Below, piece after piece: positions 1-9,133 of a stretch of 34,157 bases of DNA (the stretch's first letter is position 1; each line of letters begins with the position of its first letter). The stretch comes from Steroidobacteraceae bacterium (GTDB lineage Bacteria; Pseudomonadota; Gammaproteobacteria; Steroidobacterales; Steroidobacteraceae). The position numbers were made by a program, and so were the translations under genes. A model generated the notes under the pieces. That model did no database searches, was not told the origin of the DNA, and worked only from the letters and a program-made list of their open reading frames with translations. Where the stretch lies: assembly GCA_017853175.1 (NCBI GenBank), contig JAFMKA010000014.1, positions 1 to 34,157 of the forward strand, in the 5' to 3' direction.

Positions 1-559
1 TCGAGACCACGACCTGGTCCTTACCCTGCAACACGGCCGTCGCCACGACGCCCGCGGGCAATGCGATGTCCGAGATGAACTTGGACTCGTTGAGCTTCAT
101 CTGCGACAAGTCGAGCGTGATCTCTTCCGGAAGATCTTTCGGAAGACAGGTCACTTCGATGTCGGCGATGCGATGCGACACGATACCGCCCTGGGTTTTC
201 ACGCCCGGGGAAGCGGCCTCGCCCTTGAAGTGAATCGGCAGGCGAATACGAATCTTCTCGTCTTCGAGCACGCGCTGCAGATCGAGGTGCAGAACACGAG
301 GCTCGGCCGGGTGCATCTGCAGATCTTTGACGATCGCAGCCTGCGTCTCGGTGCCGACCTTCAAGCCGATGATGGTCGAGTAGAACTTTTCGTCCTCGAC
401 GAGCGTCATCAGCTTTTCATGGTTGAGCGACAGCATGCGCGGATCGCGCTTGCCACCGTAGAGAATGGCCGGGACTTTACCGACACGACGCAGGCGGCGG
501 CTCGCACCCTTGCCTTCGTCGTCGCGGAATTCCGCAGCGAGTTCGAATGAAATTTTCAT
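1..559 (-). CDS. rplY: 50S ribosomal protein L25/Ctc (partial, 3' end outside window)
   Basis: Binds 5S rRNA in the large ribosomal subunit. The start is ATG at 559, preceded by AGGAGT about 6 bases upstream. 186 codons are visible and the frame is still open at base 1. The N-terminus (MKISFELAAEFRDDEGKGAS) continues into RRLRRVGKVPAILYGG, the typical L25 N-terminal beta-barrel. The second part, with motifs such as RVLHLDLQRV and VEVTCLPKDLPEEI, is the longer TL5/CTC C-terminal domain, so this is the two-domain form rather than the short E. coli form. It follows prs by 47 bases on the same strand, the usual order in Gammaproteobacteria, where pth would come next beyond the window edge. Identification is secure from family motifs and synteny. 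Confidence 0.95.
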   Translation of the reverse strand, partial: MKISFELAAEFRDDEGKGASRRLRRVGKVPAILYGGKRDPRMLSLNHEKLMTLVEDEKFYSTIIGLKVGTETQAAIVKDLQMHPAEPRVLHLDLQRVLEDEKIRIRLPIHFKGEAASPGVKTQGGIVSHRIADIEVTCLPKDLPEEITLDLSQMKLNESKFISDIALPAGVVATAVLQGKDQVVVS

Positions 560-606
560 TGACTGACTCCTAGTTGATGTTTTTCCGTTCCGCGACCAGA
601 ACGGAC

Positions 607-1560
607 TCAATCGACGTACAGCGAACTCACGGACTCTTCGTCCCGAATTCGACGTATCGTCTCGCCGAGCAAACCCGCAACCGATAGTTGACGGATTCGC
701 CCGCACGTTCTTGCCGACTCGGAGAGCGGGATGGTGTCGGTCACCACGAGCTCATCGAGCGCTGATTTGCTGATTTTCTCTACGGCACCACCGGAGAGAA
801 TGGGATGAGTGATATAGGCGACGACGCGTACCGCGCCCTCGTCCTTGAGTGCCTGCGCAGCAAGGCACAGCGTGCCTGCGGTATCGACCATGTCGTCGAT
901 GAGTACGCAAGTTTTTCCTTTCACCTCACCGATGATATTCATCACTTTCGATTCATTAGGCCGCGGTCGACGCTTATCGATGATCGCCAGCTCGACATCG
1001 TCGAGCCGCTTCGCCAGCGCCCGAGCACGCACCACACCGCCCACATCAGGCGAAACCACAATCATGTTGGGATAACGCTGCCGCCATGCATCGCCGAGCA
1101 GCACGGGTGACGCATAGACGTTATCGACGGGGATATCGAAGAAACCTTGGATCTGCTCAGCATGCAGGTCGACCGTGAGCACTCGGTTGATACCGGCTCC
1201 TGCCATCATGTTGGCGACGAGCTTGGCGGAGATCGCCGAACGCGTGGCACGGGGTCGACGGTCTTGGCGGGAGTAGCCCATGTACGGAACGACCGCCGTC
1301 ACGCTTTTCGCCGACGCGCGTCGGCACGCATCGGCCATCACCAGTAGTTCCATGAGGTGATCGTTCACGGGCGGACATGTGGGCTGCACTAGGAAAATGT
1401 CGCGACCGCGCACGTTTTCCATGAGCTCGACGTTCACTTCGCCGTCGCTGAAGCGACCGACGACAGACCGCCCGAGCGGCACCATCAGGTGTCGCGCGAT
1501 CTCCTGAGCCAACGCGGGATTCGCGTTGCCAGTGAACAGAGCGAGGGTCTGGCTGTCCAA
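607..1560 (-). CDS. prs: ribose-phosphate pyrophosphokinase
   Basis: Makes PRPP from ribose 5-phosphate and ATP, feeding purine, pyrimidine, histidine, tryptophan and NAD synthesis in the cytoplasm. At 317 aa it has the usual class I length. Visible signatures are the RQDRR segment (about 99-103), [11 protein letters not shown] (about 131-141), the flexible catalytic loop KRRPRPNES (about 196-204) and the PRPP-binding loop DDMVDTAGT (about 222-230). ATG at 1560 has AGAGGC about 6 bases upstream. The sequence after RQDRR ([11 protein letters not shown]) differs from the common VRSARVPITAK form, but the residues around it are intact. It lies just downstream of tRNA-Gln and upstream of rplY on the minus strand and is probably co-transcribed with both. 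Confidence 0.97.
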   Translation of the reverse strand: MDSQTLALFTGNANPALAQEIARHLMVPLGRSVVGRFSDGEVNVELMENVRGRDIFLVQPTCPPVNDHLMELLVMADACRRASAKSVTAVVPYMGYSRQDRRPRATRSAISAKLVANMMAGAGINRVLTVDLHAEQIQGFFDIPVDNVYASPVLLGDAWRQRYPNMIVVSPDVGGVVRARALAKRLDDVELAIIDKRRPRPNESKVMNIIGEVKGKTCVLIDDMVDTAGTLCLAAQALKDEGAVRVVAYITHPILSGGAVEKISKSALDELVVTDTIPLSESARTCGRIRQLSVAGLLGETIRRIRDEESVSSLYVD

Positions 1561-1605
1561 GCGTGCCTCTGAATCAAAGCCGCGTCACGCGGAGCGATCA
1601 CCGAG

Positions 1606-1680
1606 TGGCTGGGGTGGAAGGATTCGAACCTCCGAATGGCGGGATCAAAACCCGCTGCCTTACCACTTGGCGACACCCCA
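1606..1680 (-). tRNA. tRNA-Gln (anticodon TTG)
   Basis: 75 bases with the 3' CCA encoded. A full cloverleaf can be drawn: acceptor TGGGGTG/CACCCCA with discriminator G, anticodon stem GCGGG/CCCGC with loop TTTTGAT (anticodon TTG), and T stem GGAGG/CCTTC with loop TTCGAAT. It sits 21 bases after the ispE stop and 45 bases before the prs start, all on the minus strand. It is therefore probably processed from the ispE-prs transcript. A tRNA-Gln at this point is a conserved arrangement known from Pseudomonas and relatives. Confidence 0.97.
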
Positions 1681-1701
1681 GCAGACGCGGTGCCTGAAAA
1701 A

Positions 1702-2622
1702 TCATCTCGGCGTGGCACGATCCTGCAGTCGGGAGAACACGGGAGACCGCGACATCGCGCGCACCACCCACACTCGCCAGCGATCCGGCACACGAGCGGC
1801 GACCCGTTCGGCCTCGGCCGCGGAGTCGAAACTCGCAAAGATGCAGGACCCTGTTCCCGTCAGCCGCGCCGGAGCGAACCTCGCCAACCAGTCGATCGCC
1901 TCTGCAACCTCGGGGTAGCGTTGCCGCACCACCGGTTCGCAGTCGTTTCGACCCCCCGACGCCAAAAGGGCCGGTATTGTGATGACCGGGGAATTTCGTG
2001 TCAATTCAGGCGCCTGGAACACCGCAGCGGTGGGGACGAAGACCCCGGGGTGCAAGACCAGAAACCAGCGCTCTGGAAGCTCTAGGGGCGTCAGACGCTC
2101 ACCCACCCCCTCCCCCAAGGCACAGCGACCCCGCACGAATACCGGCACGTCTGCGCCGAGTTCGAGGCCGATTTGGGCGAGTTCGTCCTCGTTCAAACCC
2201 AGCGCCCAGAGGTGGTTGAGGGCGAGCAGGGTCGTGGCCGCATCGGAACTGCCTCCTCCGAGACCGCCCCCCATCGGAATACGCTTGCGGACGCGGACGT
2301 ACACGCCCGAGGCCGGTTCGGGTAAGCCCTTGGCCCGAGCGGCGGCGAGAAGCGCACGTGCCGCACGAACGCAGAGGTCTTTGTCAGAGGGAATAGCCGC
2401 GAGCGCACCCGAGTGAGCGAGCCCATCGTCACGACGCTCGATCACTCCGACCGGCGCAGCCTCGAACGACAGCTCGTCGCACAACTCGATGAGCTGAAAA
2501 ATGGTCTGCAGCTCGTGGTAACCATCGGCACGTCGAGCCGTGACGTGCAGACAAAGATTGAGCTTCGCCGGCGCAGGCCACCATGCCGCATGCCCGGCGG
2601 TCGACCATCCCTGACCGTTCAT
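1702..2622 (-). CDS. ispE: 4-diphosphocytidyl-2-C-methyl-D-erythritol kinase
   Basis: Phosphorylates CDP-ME at the 2-hydroxyl in the MEP isoprenoid pathway. This is a GHMP-kinase fold protein. The PAKLNLCLHV motif carries the likely catalytic Lys (K20), the glycine-rich ATP loop GGGLGGGSSDAA is at about 118-129, and GADVPVF carries the partner Asp (about D158). LTGTGSCIFA near the C-terminus is the third GHMP motif. I chose ATG at 2622 (306 aa), which forms an ATGA overlap with the lolB stop. A TTG six codons upstream (2640) is also in frame but lies deeper inside lolB and is less likely. Gene order lolB-ispE-tRNA-Gln-prs is standard for Gammaproteobacteria. Confidence 0.95.
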   Translation of the reverse strand: MNGQGWSTAGHAAWWPAPAKLNLCLHVTARRADGYHELQTIFQLIELCDELSFEAAPVGVIERRDDGLAHSGALAAIPSDKDLCVRAARALLAAARAKGLPEPASGVYVRVRKRIPMGGGLGGGSSDAATTLLALNHLWALGLNEDELAQIGLELGADVPVFVRGRCALGEGVGERLTPLELPERWFLVLHPGVFVPTAAVFQAPELTRNSPVITIPALLASGGRNDCEPVVRQRYPEVAEAIDWLARFAPARLTGTGSCIFASFDSAAEAERVAARVPDRWRVWVVRAMSRSPVFSRLQDRATPR

Positions 2623-3242
2623 CGCGCGCCCCCACTCCAACCTTCGATCACGAGTCTCACGCGAAGCGACTCGCGAGTCGCCTCGATACGTTGTGGAAGT
2701 TCGTAATCGCCCCCCGGTACAGGGGCGTAATTTTTGAAGGCGACCGTCCAGCCATTTTGCTGAAGACTATCGAGACGCGAGGCCATCGATGACATGCGCT
2801 CTTCGCTCCGCTCGCGAGGATCGGGCACCCCGAGCATCCAGTACCGCAACGATTCAACGGGCAAGACGAAACCGAGCTGTTGCTCGAGCGCCCGACGCGA
2901 AGCCTCATCGACCGTGCCCTCGGAGTCGAAATTGAGGCTCAGGCCCCCGACGCCAAGCGGGCCTTGGAGCTCGAGCGTCGAGCGTTGTGCCCGCTGCGCC
3001 CACCGCCACGAACCGGAAAACCCCTCTCCGTCCCGAGCGATCGCAACACGGCCGTACGACTCGAAACGACCCCAGGACTGCAGCGTCTCGCGACGCGCCT
3101 CCCAAGAGGCGGGCAGCACCGAGGGCAAGGTCTGAACCCCCACGAGACTGGCGCAGCCCACGAGCGAACTCGCAAGCATCAGCAGCCATAGAGCGGGAGC
3201 GCGGATCGAGCGAATCGAAGACATGCAGAGGGCCACCGACAT
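2619..3242 (-). CDS. lolB: outer-membrane lipoprotein receptor LolB
   Basis: Final acceptor of the Lol pathway: takes lipoproteins from LolA in the periplasm and inserts them into the outer membrane. The 207-residue product has a lipoprotein signal peptide with a hydrophobic core (about 17-27) and lipobox LVGC, with Cys30 as the lipidated residue. The mature part has LolB-like strands such as WRWAQRAQRSTLELQGPLGVGGLSL and GWTVAFKNYAP. ATG at 3242 lies 3 bases after the stop of the TPR gene. A second in-frame ATG at 3224 would still keep the signal peptide. The 3' end overlaps ispE by 4 bases (ATGA). Sequence divergence is high in this family, so the call rests on lipobox, length and synteny together. 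Confidence 0.9.
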   Translation of the reverse strand: MSVALCMSSIRSIRAPALWLLMLASSLVGCASLVGVQTLPSVLPASWEARRETLQSWGRFESYGRVAIARDGEGFSGSWRWAQRAQRSTLELQGPLGVGGLSLNFDSEGTVDEASRRALEQQLGFVLPVESLRYWMLGVPDPRERSEERMSSMASRLDSLQQNGWTVAFKNYAPVPGGDYELPQRIEATRESLRVRLVIEGWSGGAR

Positions 3243-3245
3243 CCG

Positions 3246-4922
3246 TTAGCGGGACTCGGTTTTGCGTACCTCATCGGCGAGGCGTTCGATCGTGGCACGC
3301 AAGGGCTTGGATTCGGGCGCGATGACCAAAGATCTCGCCCAGACCTCCCGCGCCTTGGCCTTCTCGCCCGAAGCCCAAAGCACTTCACCGAGATGTGCGC
3401 CGATTTCGGCCTCGCGCGACAGCCGCCACGCTCGCTCGAGCAAAGGTAACGCGCCCTTCTTGTCGCCGCGACGGAATCGAGCCCAACCGAGACTGTCGAT
3501 GAAGGCAGCGCTGTCGGGGCGCTGCGCGAGCGCCTCTCGGATCAAAGATTCTGCTCTCCCAAGCTGACGCTTACGATCGGCGAGCGTGTAGCCGAGCGCG
3601 TTTTGGATATTACCGTCGCCGGGACGCGCCTTGAGTAGCGCCTCGAGTGCTTTGACTGCCTCGGTCGTTTTATTGTCCGCATCGAGCAGGACGGCACGCT
3701 GGTAGAGCAACTGAGGATGTTCGGGAAAACGATCGAGCGCTCGATCGAGCGCCTCGAACGCTTCAGTGGCGAGACCCGCATCGAATAGCGCGCGCGAACG
3801 CACGATCTCGACTTCAATCGCATCAACCCGCCCACCACGCAGCGCCTGATCGAGCTGGGTCATGGCGTCTTCACGATCACCCCTGGCAAGCAGCAATTGC
3901 GCTGCACGGACTCGCGGCGGTAAACCGGCTCCGGCGGCGATGAGTTGTCGATAACCCTGCAAGGCGAGATCCGGCAGGCCGCGACGCTCAGCGATGAGGG
4001 CGAGATAGTAAAGAGACTCGCCCGAACTGCGATCGGCGGCGAGACGCGCGCCGAAACGTCGCTCCGCCTCAGCCTCATCGCCGGTGGCGAGCGCCAGCAG
4101 CGCCAGACGGCGGTCGGCCTCGGCCGCCACCCGCTCGTTACCGGGCGTCGACTCGCGCTCGATGGTCAGCAACTCTTCTCGGGCTTCATCCAAGCGATCG
4201 AGCGCGGTCAAGGTTTCAACGCGAGCGAAGCGATGATTCTCCGGGTCCCCTTGAACGAGCAAATTGGCCTCGGTGAGTGCCGTCTCCTCTTGACCCATCG
4301 CCGCGAAAGCTGCGGACGCCATGCGGATGGTTCGGGCATCGCTCCCCGCCCCTTTGGCGCGCGCCGCCTGAACGAGCGCGAGGCAGGCATTGAGATCGTC
4401 GGCATTACAGGCGATACGTGCGAGCGAAGAGAGTGTTTGCCCGGACACCCCCTCGCGAGGAATGACTTCGCGCAGCACTAACCACGCGGCGTGCGTCGCA
4501 TCACCCTCGGCGAGCTCAGGCAGCAAATCGGCGAGTGCGCGGTCGGGCTCGACGTCTGGCTTGGCGAGCAAGGCGCCATACACGCTTCGCGCGAGATCGA
4601 GTCGCCAGCTCTCGAGCGCAACCAAACCCACGAGTCGCAGCGCGTCGACGTTTTCACCATCGAGCTCGAGTAAGCGATCGGCGGCCTTCGAGGCGGCGGG
4701 CAAATTTCGACAGGCGCGAGAAACCTGGAGTGCGCGCTCGATCACTCTCGGATTGCGGTCGGTCATGCCGGCGGAGAGATAACCCTCGACGGCTCCGCGA
4801 CAATCGCCCTTCATCAAAGCTTGATCAGCGGCGACCGTGTCGGACGGCTGCTGCGCCATGGCGCCTGGGATCGGCATCAGACAGAGGACCAACCAGGACG
4901 CGAAAATGGGGAGCCGGAACAT
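3246..4922 (-). CDS. secreted/envelope tetratricopeptide repeat protein
   Basis: A 558-residue protein with a Sec signal peptide (hydrophobic stretch about 7-20, likely cleavage after AMA at 24) followed almost entirely by helical TPR-like repeats. The clearest are in the C-terminal half ([55 protein letters not shown]). It matches in position and type the TPR protein that sits next to lolB in Pseudomonas (between hemA and lolB). No catalytic motif is visible. TPR proteins are scaffolds, and its operon with lolB suggests an envelope role, but that is inference. ATG at 4922 lies only 9 bases from a predicted -10 box. Confidence 0.85.
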   Translation of the reverse strand: MFRLPIFASWLVLCLMPIPGAMAQQPSDTVAADQALMKGDCRGAVEGYLSAGMTDRNPRVIERALQVSRACRNLPAASKAADRLLELDGENVDALRLVGLVALESWRLDLARSVYGALLAKPDVEPDRALADLLPELAEGDATHAAWLVLREVIPREGVSGQTLSSLARIACNADDLNACLALVQAARAKGAGSDARTIRMASAAFAAMGQEETALTEANLLVQGDPENHRFARVETLTALDRLDEAREELLTIERESTPGNERVAAEADRRLALLALATGDEAEAERRFGARLAADRSSGESLYYLALIAERRGLPDLALQGYRQLIAAGAGLPPRVRAAQLLLARGDREDAMTQLDQALRGGRVDAIEVEIVRSRALFDAGLATEAFEALDRALDRFPEHPQLLYQRAVLLDADNKTTEAVKALEALLKARPGDGNIQNALGYTLADRKRQLGRAESLIREALAQRPDSAAFIDSLGWARFRRGDKKGALPLLERAWRLSREAEIGAHLGEVLWASGEKAKAREVWARSLVIAPESKPLRATIERLADEVRKTESR

Positions 4923-4931
4923 CGTCCCCCG

Positions 4932-4959
4932 ACTATATCGGAACAGGGCGGCTTGTCAG
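4932..4959 (-). promoter_or_regulatory. predicted sigma-70 promoter of the TPR-lolB-ispE operon
   Basis: On the minus strand CTGACA (4959-4954) and TATAGT (4937-4932) are separated by 16 bases, a good match to sigma-70 consensus. The ATG of the TPR gene begins 10 bases after the last base of the -10 box. The mRNA would thus have almost no leader. Prediction by eye only. Confidence 0.55.
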
Positions 4960-5015
4960 CACTCGTCCGCACCCCGAGAATCGCGCCACCTGCCGCCCGG
5001 CCGGCGGGGCGCCTT

Positions 5016-6098
5016 ATGAAAGACTCCATTCGTCAAAGACTCGATCGCCAGTCAGACCGCTATGAAGAAGTGGGTCGACTGCTGGCTGATCCTCAGATGG
5101 ACGGGGGCTCCAATCAGTTTCGGGAACTGTCGATGGAGTACGCGAGGTTGACCCCCCTCGCCGAGCGGTATGACGCCTTTCGCAACTTGGAGCGGGAACT
5201 CAAAAACGCGCGCGCCCTCACGGAGGACGCCGACCCGGCCATGCGTGTGTTGGGCGAGGACGAGGCGAAGCGACTCGAGCTATCCATTGCCGATGAAGAA
5301 CTTGCTCTGCGCAAGATGCTCGTCCCGGTCGACCCCCGCGATGGTCAAAATGTCTATCTCGAAATCCGCGCCGGTACCGGCGGCGACGAAGCAGCCATCT
5401 TCGCAGGCGATCTGTTGCGTATGTACAGCCGATACGCCGAACGACAAGGTTGGCAAATCGAAACTTTGAGCGAGAGCCCCGGTGAGCACGGTGGCTATCG
5501 CGAGGTCATCTGCCGCGTCATCGGCTCGGGTGTGTTCTCGAAGTTGAAATTCGAGTCGGGCACGCACCGCGTACAGCGCGTGCCGGCAACCGAAGCGCAG
5601 GGACGCATACACACCTCGGCCGTCACGGTGGCCATCTTGCCCGAGCTCGATGAGGTCGAAGACATCGAGATCAACCCGGCGGATCTTCGCATCGATACGT
5701 TTCGTGCCTCGGGCGCTGGCGGTCAGCACGTCAACAAGACGGACTCGGCGATCCGCATCACCCACCTACCCACCGGCATGGTGGTCGAATGTCAGGACGA
5801 GCGTTCGCAGCATAAGAATCGCAGCCGCGCGATGTCCTTACTTAAAGCGAGACTCAAAGCGCAGGAGCAAGAGAAAAGAGATGCGGCTCAAGCGCGCGAG
5901 CGAAAACTTCAGGTGGGAAGCGGAGATCGCTCGGAGCGCATCCGCACCTATAACTTCCCGCAGGGCCGCGTGACCGACCACCGCATCAATCTCACGCTGT
6001 ATCAGATCGACTCGATCATCGACGGACGGCTCGAAGAGCTCATCGAGCCGTTGTCACAAGAACATCAGGCCGAGCTGCTCGCCGAAGAAGGTATCTGA
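5016..6098 (+). CDS. prfA: peptide chain release factor 1
   Basis: Recognises UAA and UAG stop codons in the ribosomal A site and triggers peptide release. ATG at 5016 gives 360 residues, the E. coli RF1 length. The reading frame extends upstream to 4821, but that part runs antisense through the TPR gene and is not credible. The codon-recognition tripeptide PAT is at 190-192 and the catalytic GGQ loop at 235-237 ([13 protein letters not shown]). PAT instead of SPF marks it as RF1, not RF2. Its Gln is the substrate of PrmC, encoded downstream. hemA, the usual partner upstream, is missing. The last 34 bases overlap the 3' end of a convergent membrane-protein gene. Confidence 0.97.
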   Translation: MKDSIRQRLDRQSDRYEEVGRLLADPQMDGGSNQFRELSMEYARLTPLAERYDAFRNLERELKNARALTEDADPAMRVLGEDEAKRLELSIADEELALRKMLVPVDPRDGQNVYLEIRAGTGGDEAAIFAGDLLRMYSRYAERQGWQIETLSESPGEHGGYREVICRVIGSGVFSKLKFESGTHRVQRVPATEAQGRIHTSAVTVAILPELDEVEDIEINPADLRIDTFRASGAGGQHVNKTDSAIRITHLPTGMVVECQDERSQHKNRSRAMSLLKARLKAQEQEKRDAAQARERKLQVGSGDRSERIRTYNFPQGRVTDHRINLTLYQIDSIIDGRLEELIEPLSQEHQAELLAEEGI

Positions 6099-6847
6099 GC
6101 GCGTCGGTGTCGCAGATCGGCATAGGCGGCGAGCCCGAAAGCGATGAAGAGCGGCTGAAACACAGCGCTCAATAGACCCGTCACTCCGCTCATCACCCAA
6201 GCATCGGTACCCGCGGCTGCCGGCTGCAGGAACTCGATGAAGAACAACGCGACGAGCGTGCCCATCACGAAGAGACCCAGCAAGGTCATGATCACGACCA
6301 GTAAGTGAGCGGCAAGCGGACGCCAGGATCCCCGCGCGAGCTGCAAGGCGCCGTCCAACGCCTCTCGAGGGCTCGCCGACTCGAACGCGACGAGCGCGAG
6401 AGCGGGCCAAAACGCCACGATCAAATAAATGCCGGGTATGACGAGGAGTACAGCACCGAGCGCGACGGCACACACGCCGAAGACCAACACACCGAGCGCC
6501 GCCGGCAGACGAACGAGCGCAAGACGGCAATCGGCAGCGAGCGTTGACGGAACGAGTGCCGCGCGTTGCCGCAACATGATGGCGAGCCAACACCAGAGAG
6601 TCCCGACCGCCGCGATCATCATGAGGGCCCACCAACCGAGATCCTTGGGATCGGCGAGCGACAGCGACTGTTTTGTCGAGAGCAGATAAGCCGACGGCAA
6701 CTGCCCGAGCAGCACGGCAAAGAGCGACAGCGGCAGACATCTGACGAGCGAACGACGAAACAGGATAAAACCCGCATCCAGGGCTTCGCTCAATGTAGCC
6801 GCTCGCGGCGGCAACAAACGATCGGCGGGGAATGAGCTCTCTTTCAC
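6065..6847 (-). CDS. uncharacterised multi-pass inner-membrane protein
   Basis: A 260-residue hydrophobic protein with likely membrane segments at about 36-56, 70-92, 113-142 (long, maybe two helices), 180-206 and 216-244. A short soluble N-terminus precedes them. I do not recognise a catalytic motif. The general pattern ([16 protein letters not shown] at the start, [15 protein letters not shown] between helices) resembles small families of polytopic proteins of unknown role. The start is GTG at 6847; no ATG lies close by and no clear ribosome-binding site is seen. It is placed head-to-head with prmC (50 bases apart) and tail-to-tail with prfA (34-base overlap), so it separates two genes that are normally one operon. 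Confidence 0.75.
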   Translation of the reverse strand: MKESSFPADRLLPPRAATLSEALDAGFILFRRSLVRCLPLSLFAVLLGQLPSAYLLSTKQSLSLADPKDLGWWALMMIAAVGTLWCWLAIMLRQRAALVPSTLAADCRLALVRLPAALGVLVFGVCAVALGAVLLVIPGIYLIVAFWPALALVAFESASPREALDGALQLARGSWRPLAAHLLVVIMTLLGLFVMGTLVALFFIEFLQPAAAGTDAWVMSGVTGLLSAVFQPLFIAFGLAAYADLRHRRAQIPSSASSSA

Positions 6848-6897
6848 GCGCGCAATCTAGCAGAGACCGTACCCGATCGTGCCAAACTAGCGATCCA

Positions 6898-7833
6898 ATG
6901 CTGAACGATCCGGCAAGTTCTGCGCATCAACACGGCCTGCCCTCGCGGCTTCGCGAGGCCGTCACCGCAGCCGCCTCGGCTCTCGCGACGGCGCTTCGGA
7001 CACCCAACGGCGTGCCGAAGAGCGATGCGCCCCACATCGACACGTTGCGCGAAGCCGAAGCCTTGGTGTTGTGTCGTCTCGGACTGCCGCGCAGCACCCT
7101 GTATTCCGACCCTGATCGAATCCTCTCGACCATCGAGCGCGCCAATATCGAAGCGTGGCTCGCAAGACGATGCCGCGGCGAACCGCTGGCGTATCTGATC
7201 GGCGAACGAGAGTTCTGGTCGCTCAACTTCGAAGTCAGCCCCGCGGTGCTCGTGCCGCGACCTGAGACGGAGCTGCTCGTCGAACGGGCGCTACGCATCG
7301 GCGATGAGCTCGAGCGCGCAGGCAATGCCCTACCCCACGTGCTCGATTTGGGAACGGGCTCGGGCGCCATCGCCATCGCCCTCGCGCACGAGCGTCCCGG
7401 TTGGCGAGTCATGGCCGTCGAGCGATCGGAATCCGCCCTCGCCGTTGCGCGACGCAATGCGTCGCGCCATGCCGTCCCGAACCTCGAATTGTTACAGGGT
7501 GATTGGTTCGAGCCCGTTAGCCATCAACGTTTCGATATCGTGGTGTCGAATCCACCCTACGTCTCGGCCGACGATCGGTTACTGGGCGGCGACTCGCTGC
7601 GTCACGAACCCCGCGAGGCGCTCACACCGGGACCCGACGCCCTCCGCGATCTCGCTCGGATCATCGACGAGGCGCCGCGATACCTCGAAGCCGGAGGCCG
7701 CCTGCTGCTGGAACACGGCGCACGACAAGGCGAGCCGCTACGGTCAAAACTTGTCGCCCGGGGTTTCGCTCACGTAGTCTCCCACACCGACCTGTCGGGT
7801 CAGGAGCGCGTGACCGAGGGTCAATGGTCCTGA
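6898..7833 (+). CDS. prmC: peptide chain release factor N5-glutamine methyltransferase
   Basis: Methylates the Gln of the GGQ motif in RF1 and RF2 using S-adenosylmethionine, which speeds termination. A class I Rossmann methyltransferase: SAM motif DLGTGSGAIAI (about 150-160) and the substrate-glutamine motif NPPY (218-221) are intact. The helical N-terminal domain contains GEPLAYLIGEREFW (about 94-107). I chose ATG at 6898 (311 aa); an in-frame ATG at 6832 would overlap the divergent neighbour. At 311 residues it is somewhat longer than the usual 275-290, the excess being at the N-terminus. It is separated from prfA by one oppositely oriented gene, so it must have its own promoter. Confidence 0.95.
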   Translation: MLNDPASSAHQHGLPSRLREAVTAAASALATALRTPNGVPKSDAPHIDTLREAEALVLCRLGLPRSTLYSDPDRILSTIERANIEAWLARRCRGEPLAYLIGEREFWSLNFEVSPAVLVPRPETELLVERALRIGDELERAGNALPHVLDLGTGSGAIAIALAHERPGWRVMAVERSESALAVARRNASRHAVPNLELLQGDWFEPVSHQRFDIVVSNPPYVSADDRLLGGDSLRHEPREALTPGPDALRDLARIIDEAPRYLEAGGRLLLEHGARQGEPLRSKLVARGFAHVVSHTDLSGQERVTEGQWS

Positions 7834-7890
7834 CGCTCAGTCACTCCAACATTTTCATCGCTCAATTTTTGTCGCCAACGGAAGTTACGC

Positions 7891-8382
7891 ATGCTCAAGT
7901 TCAAGACCAGTGCCGGGGAATTCACCGTCGAGCTCTACGAGAAAGAAGCGCCGGAGTCCTGCGCCAACTTTTTACGTTACGTCGACGACGGTCATTTCGA
8001 CGGTACGATTTTTCATCGCGTGATTCCGGGGTTCATGATTCAAGGCGGCGGATTCGCACCGGGCATGGAACAAAAAGACACGCGCCCGCCCATTCATAAC
8101 GAAGCCACCAACGGCCTCGAAAACCTGCGCGGGACGCTCGCCATGGCTCGCACGAGCGACGTGCACAGCGCGACCTCACAGTTTTTCATCAACCTCGTCG
8201 ATAACGATTTTCTGAATCATCAGCCCGGCAACTACGGCTATGCCGTATTCGGACGCGTGACCTCGGGGATGGAGATCGTCGATGCCATCGCCGATGTCCC
8301 GACCACGCGTCGCCGTGGACATGGTGACGTTCCTGTCGAGGACGTGGTGATCGACTCAGTCACACGAGAGAGCGCAGCCTGA
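7891..8382 (+). CDS. ppiB: cytoplasmic cyclophilin-type peptidyl-prolyl cis-trans isomerase
   Basis: Catalyses proline cis/trans isomerisation in protein folding. 163 residues with no signal peptide, the length of cytoplasmic E. coli PpiB. Cyclophilin active-site features are visible: [13 protein letters not shown] (catalytic Arg43, Gln51), [20 protein letters not shown] (about 83-102) and YAVFGRV (about 117-123). The ATG at 7891 has CGGAAG about 8 bases upstream. It starts 57 bases after prmC and is translationally coupled or overlapping with mtgA downstream. Confidence 0.95.
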   Translation: MLKFKTSAGEFTVELYEKEAPESCANFLRYVDDGHFDGTIFHRVIPGFMIQGGGFAPGMEQKDTRPPIHNEATNGLENLRGTLAMARTSDVHSATSQFFINLVDNDFLNHQPGNYGYAVFGRVTSGMEIVDAIADVPTTRRRGHGDVPVEDVVIDSVTRESAA

Positions 8383-9110
8383 TTTTCGCTCGAGTCGGTC
8401 GTTGGCTGCTGCGCGCCGCGCTTGTTGCGATCGGTGCGTCGATCGCGCTCGTTGTGGTGCTACGCTGGGTTCCGCCCCCGACTTCCGCCTTCATGATCGC
8501 GAGCCGCGCAGCGGCGTTGACTCAAGGCGACTTTCGCTACTCGAACGCCTATGACTGGGAGCCACTCGAGCGCATCTCCCCTCATGCTGCGATGGCAGCC
8601 ATCGCGTCCGAGGATCAGCAGTTTCCTTTTCACGCCGGCTTCGATTTCGAGTCGATCCGAAAGGCCGTTCAACACAACGCGAAAAGCAAGCGAAAACGCG
8701 GAGCCAGCACGATCTCGCAACAGGTGGCGAAGAATTTGTTTCTTTGGTCGGGCCGCAGTTGGGCGCGCAAGGGCCTTGAAGTGTATTTCACCGTGCTCAT
8801 TGAGGCGGTTTGGCCCAAGGAGCGCATCCTAGAGGTGTACCTCAACCTCGCGGAGTTCGGCCCCGGTACGTATGGCGTTCAGGCCGCAGCTCAAAGATTT
8901 TTCGATAAGGACGCCTCCCGCCTCACACGCCGGGAGGCTGCGACACTCGCCGCCGTGCTGCCGAATCCGAAGCGATTCCGGGCCGATCGACCGTCCAACT
9001 ATATTCAGAAACGACGTGACACGATCATGGGGCAGATGCGCGCACTCGGCGGTCCTTCGTTTTTGAAACAGCTCGACGACGACGATCCGACCGAAGCGCG
9101 TCGCCGCTAA
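8382..9110 (+). CDS. mtgA: monofunctional biosynthetic peptidoglycan transglycosylase
   Basis: Polymerises lipid II into glycan strands at the outer face of the inner membrane. GT51 motifs are intact: catalytic Glu in IASEDQQFPFHAGFD, then GASTISQQVAKNLFLW, KERILEVYLNLAEFG and RREAATLAAVLPNP. The first standard start in frame is GTG at 8454, giving 218 residues. That start removes the membrane anchor, yet the in-frame codons upstream (8382-8453) encode a typical Arg-rich plus hydrophobic MtgA anchor (RWLLRAALVAIGASIALVVV). Reading back in this frame to the stop at 8325 I find no ATG or TTG and no other GTG. I therefore place the start at ATT 8382, overlapping the ppiB TGA by one base; CTG at 8379 is the other option. 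Function is secure; the exact start is not. Confidence 0.85.
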   Translation: MFARVGRWLLRAALVAIGASIALVVVLRWVPPPTSAFMIASRAAALTQGDFRYSNAYDWEPLERISPHAAMAAIASEDQQFPFHAGFDFESIRKAVQHNAKSKRKRGASTISQQVAKNLFLWSGRSWARKGLEVYFTVLIEAVWPKERILEVYLNLAEFGPGTYGVQAAAQRFFDKDASRLTRREAATLAAVLPNPKRFRADRPSNYIQKRRDTIMGQMRALGGPSFLKQLDDDDPTEARRR

Positions 9111-9133
9111 AACCCGACCTACCGCCCGCTTGA

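Noticed and set aside
173-550. 125-residue plus-strand reading frame at the left edge
   Set aside because: It is antisense to rplY, whose motifs, start and ribosome-binding site are clear.
3945-4481. 178-residue plus-strand frame opposite the TPR gene
   Set aside because: Shadow of TPR repeats; no start signal or recognisable motif.
4821-5015. 65-codon N-terminal extension of prfA
   Set aside because: It runs through the start of the divergent TPR gene and RF1 is complete at 360 residues from ATG 5016.
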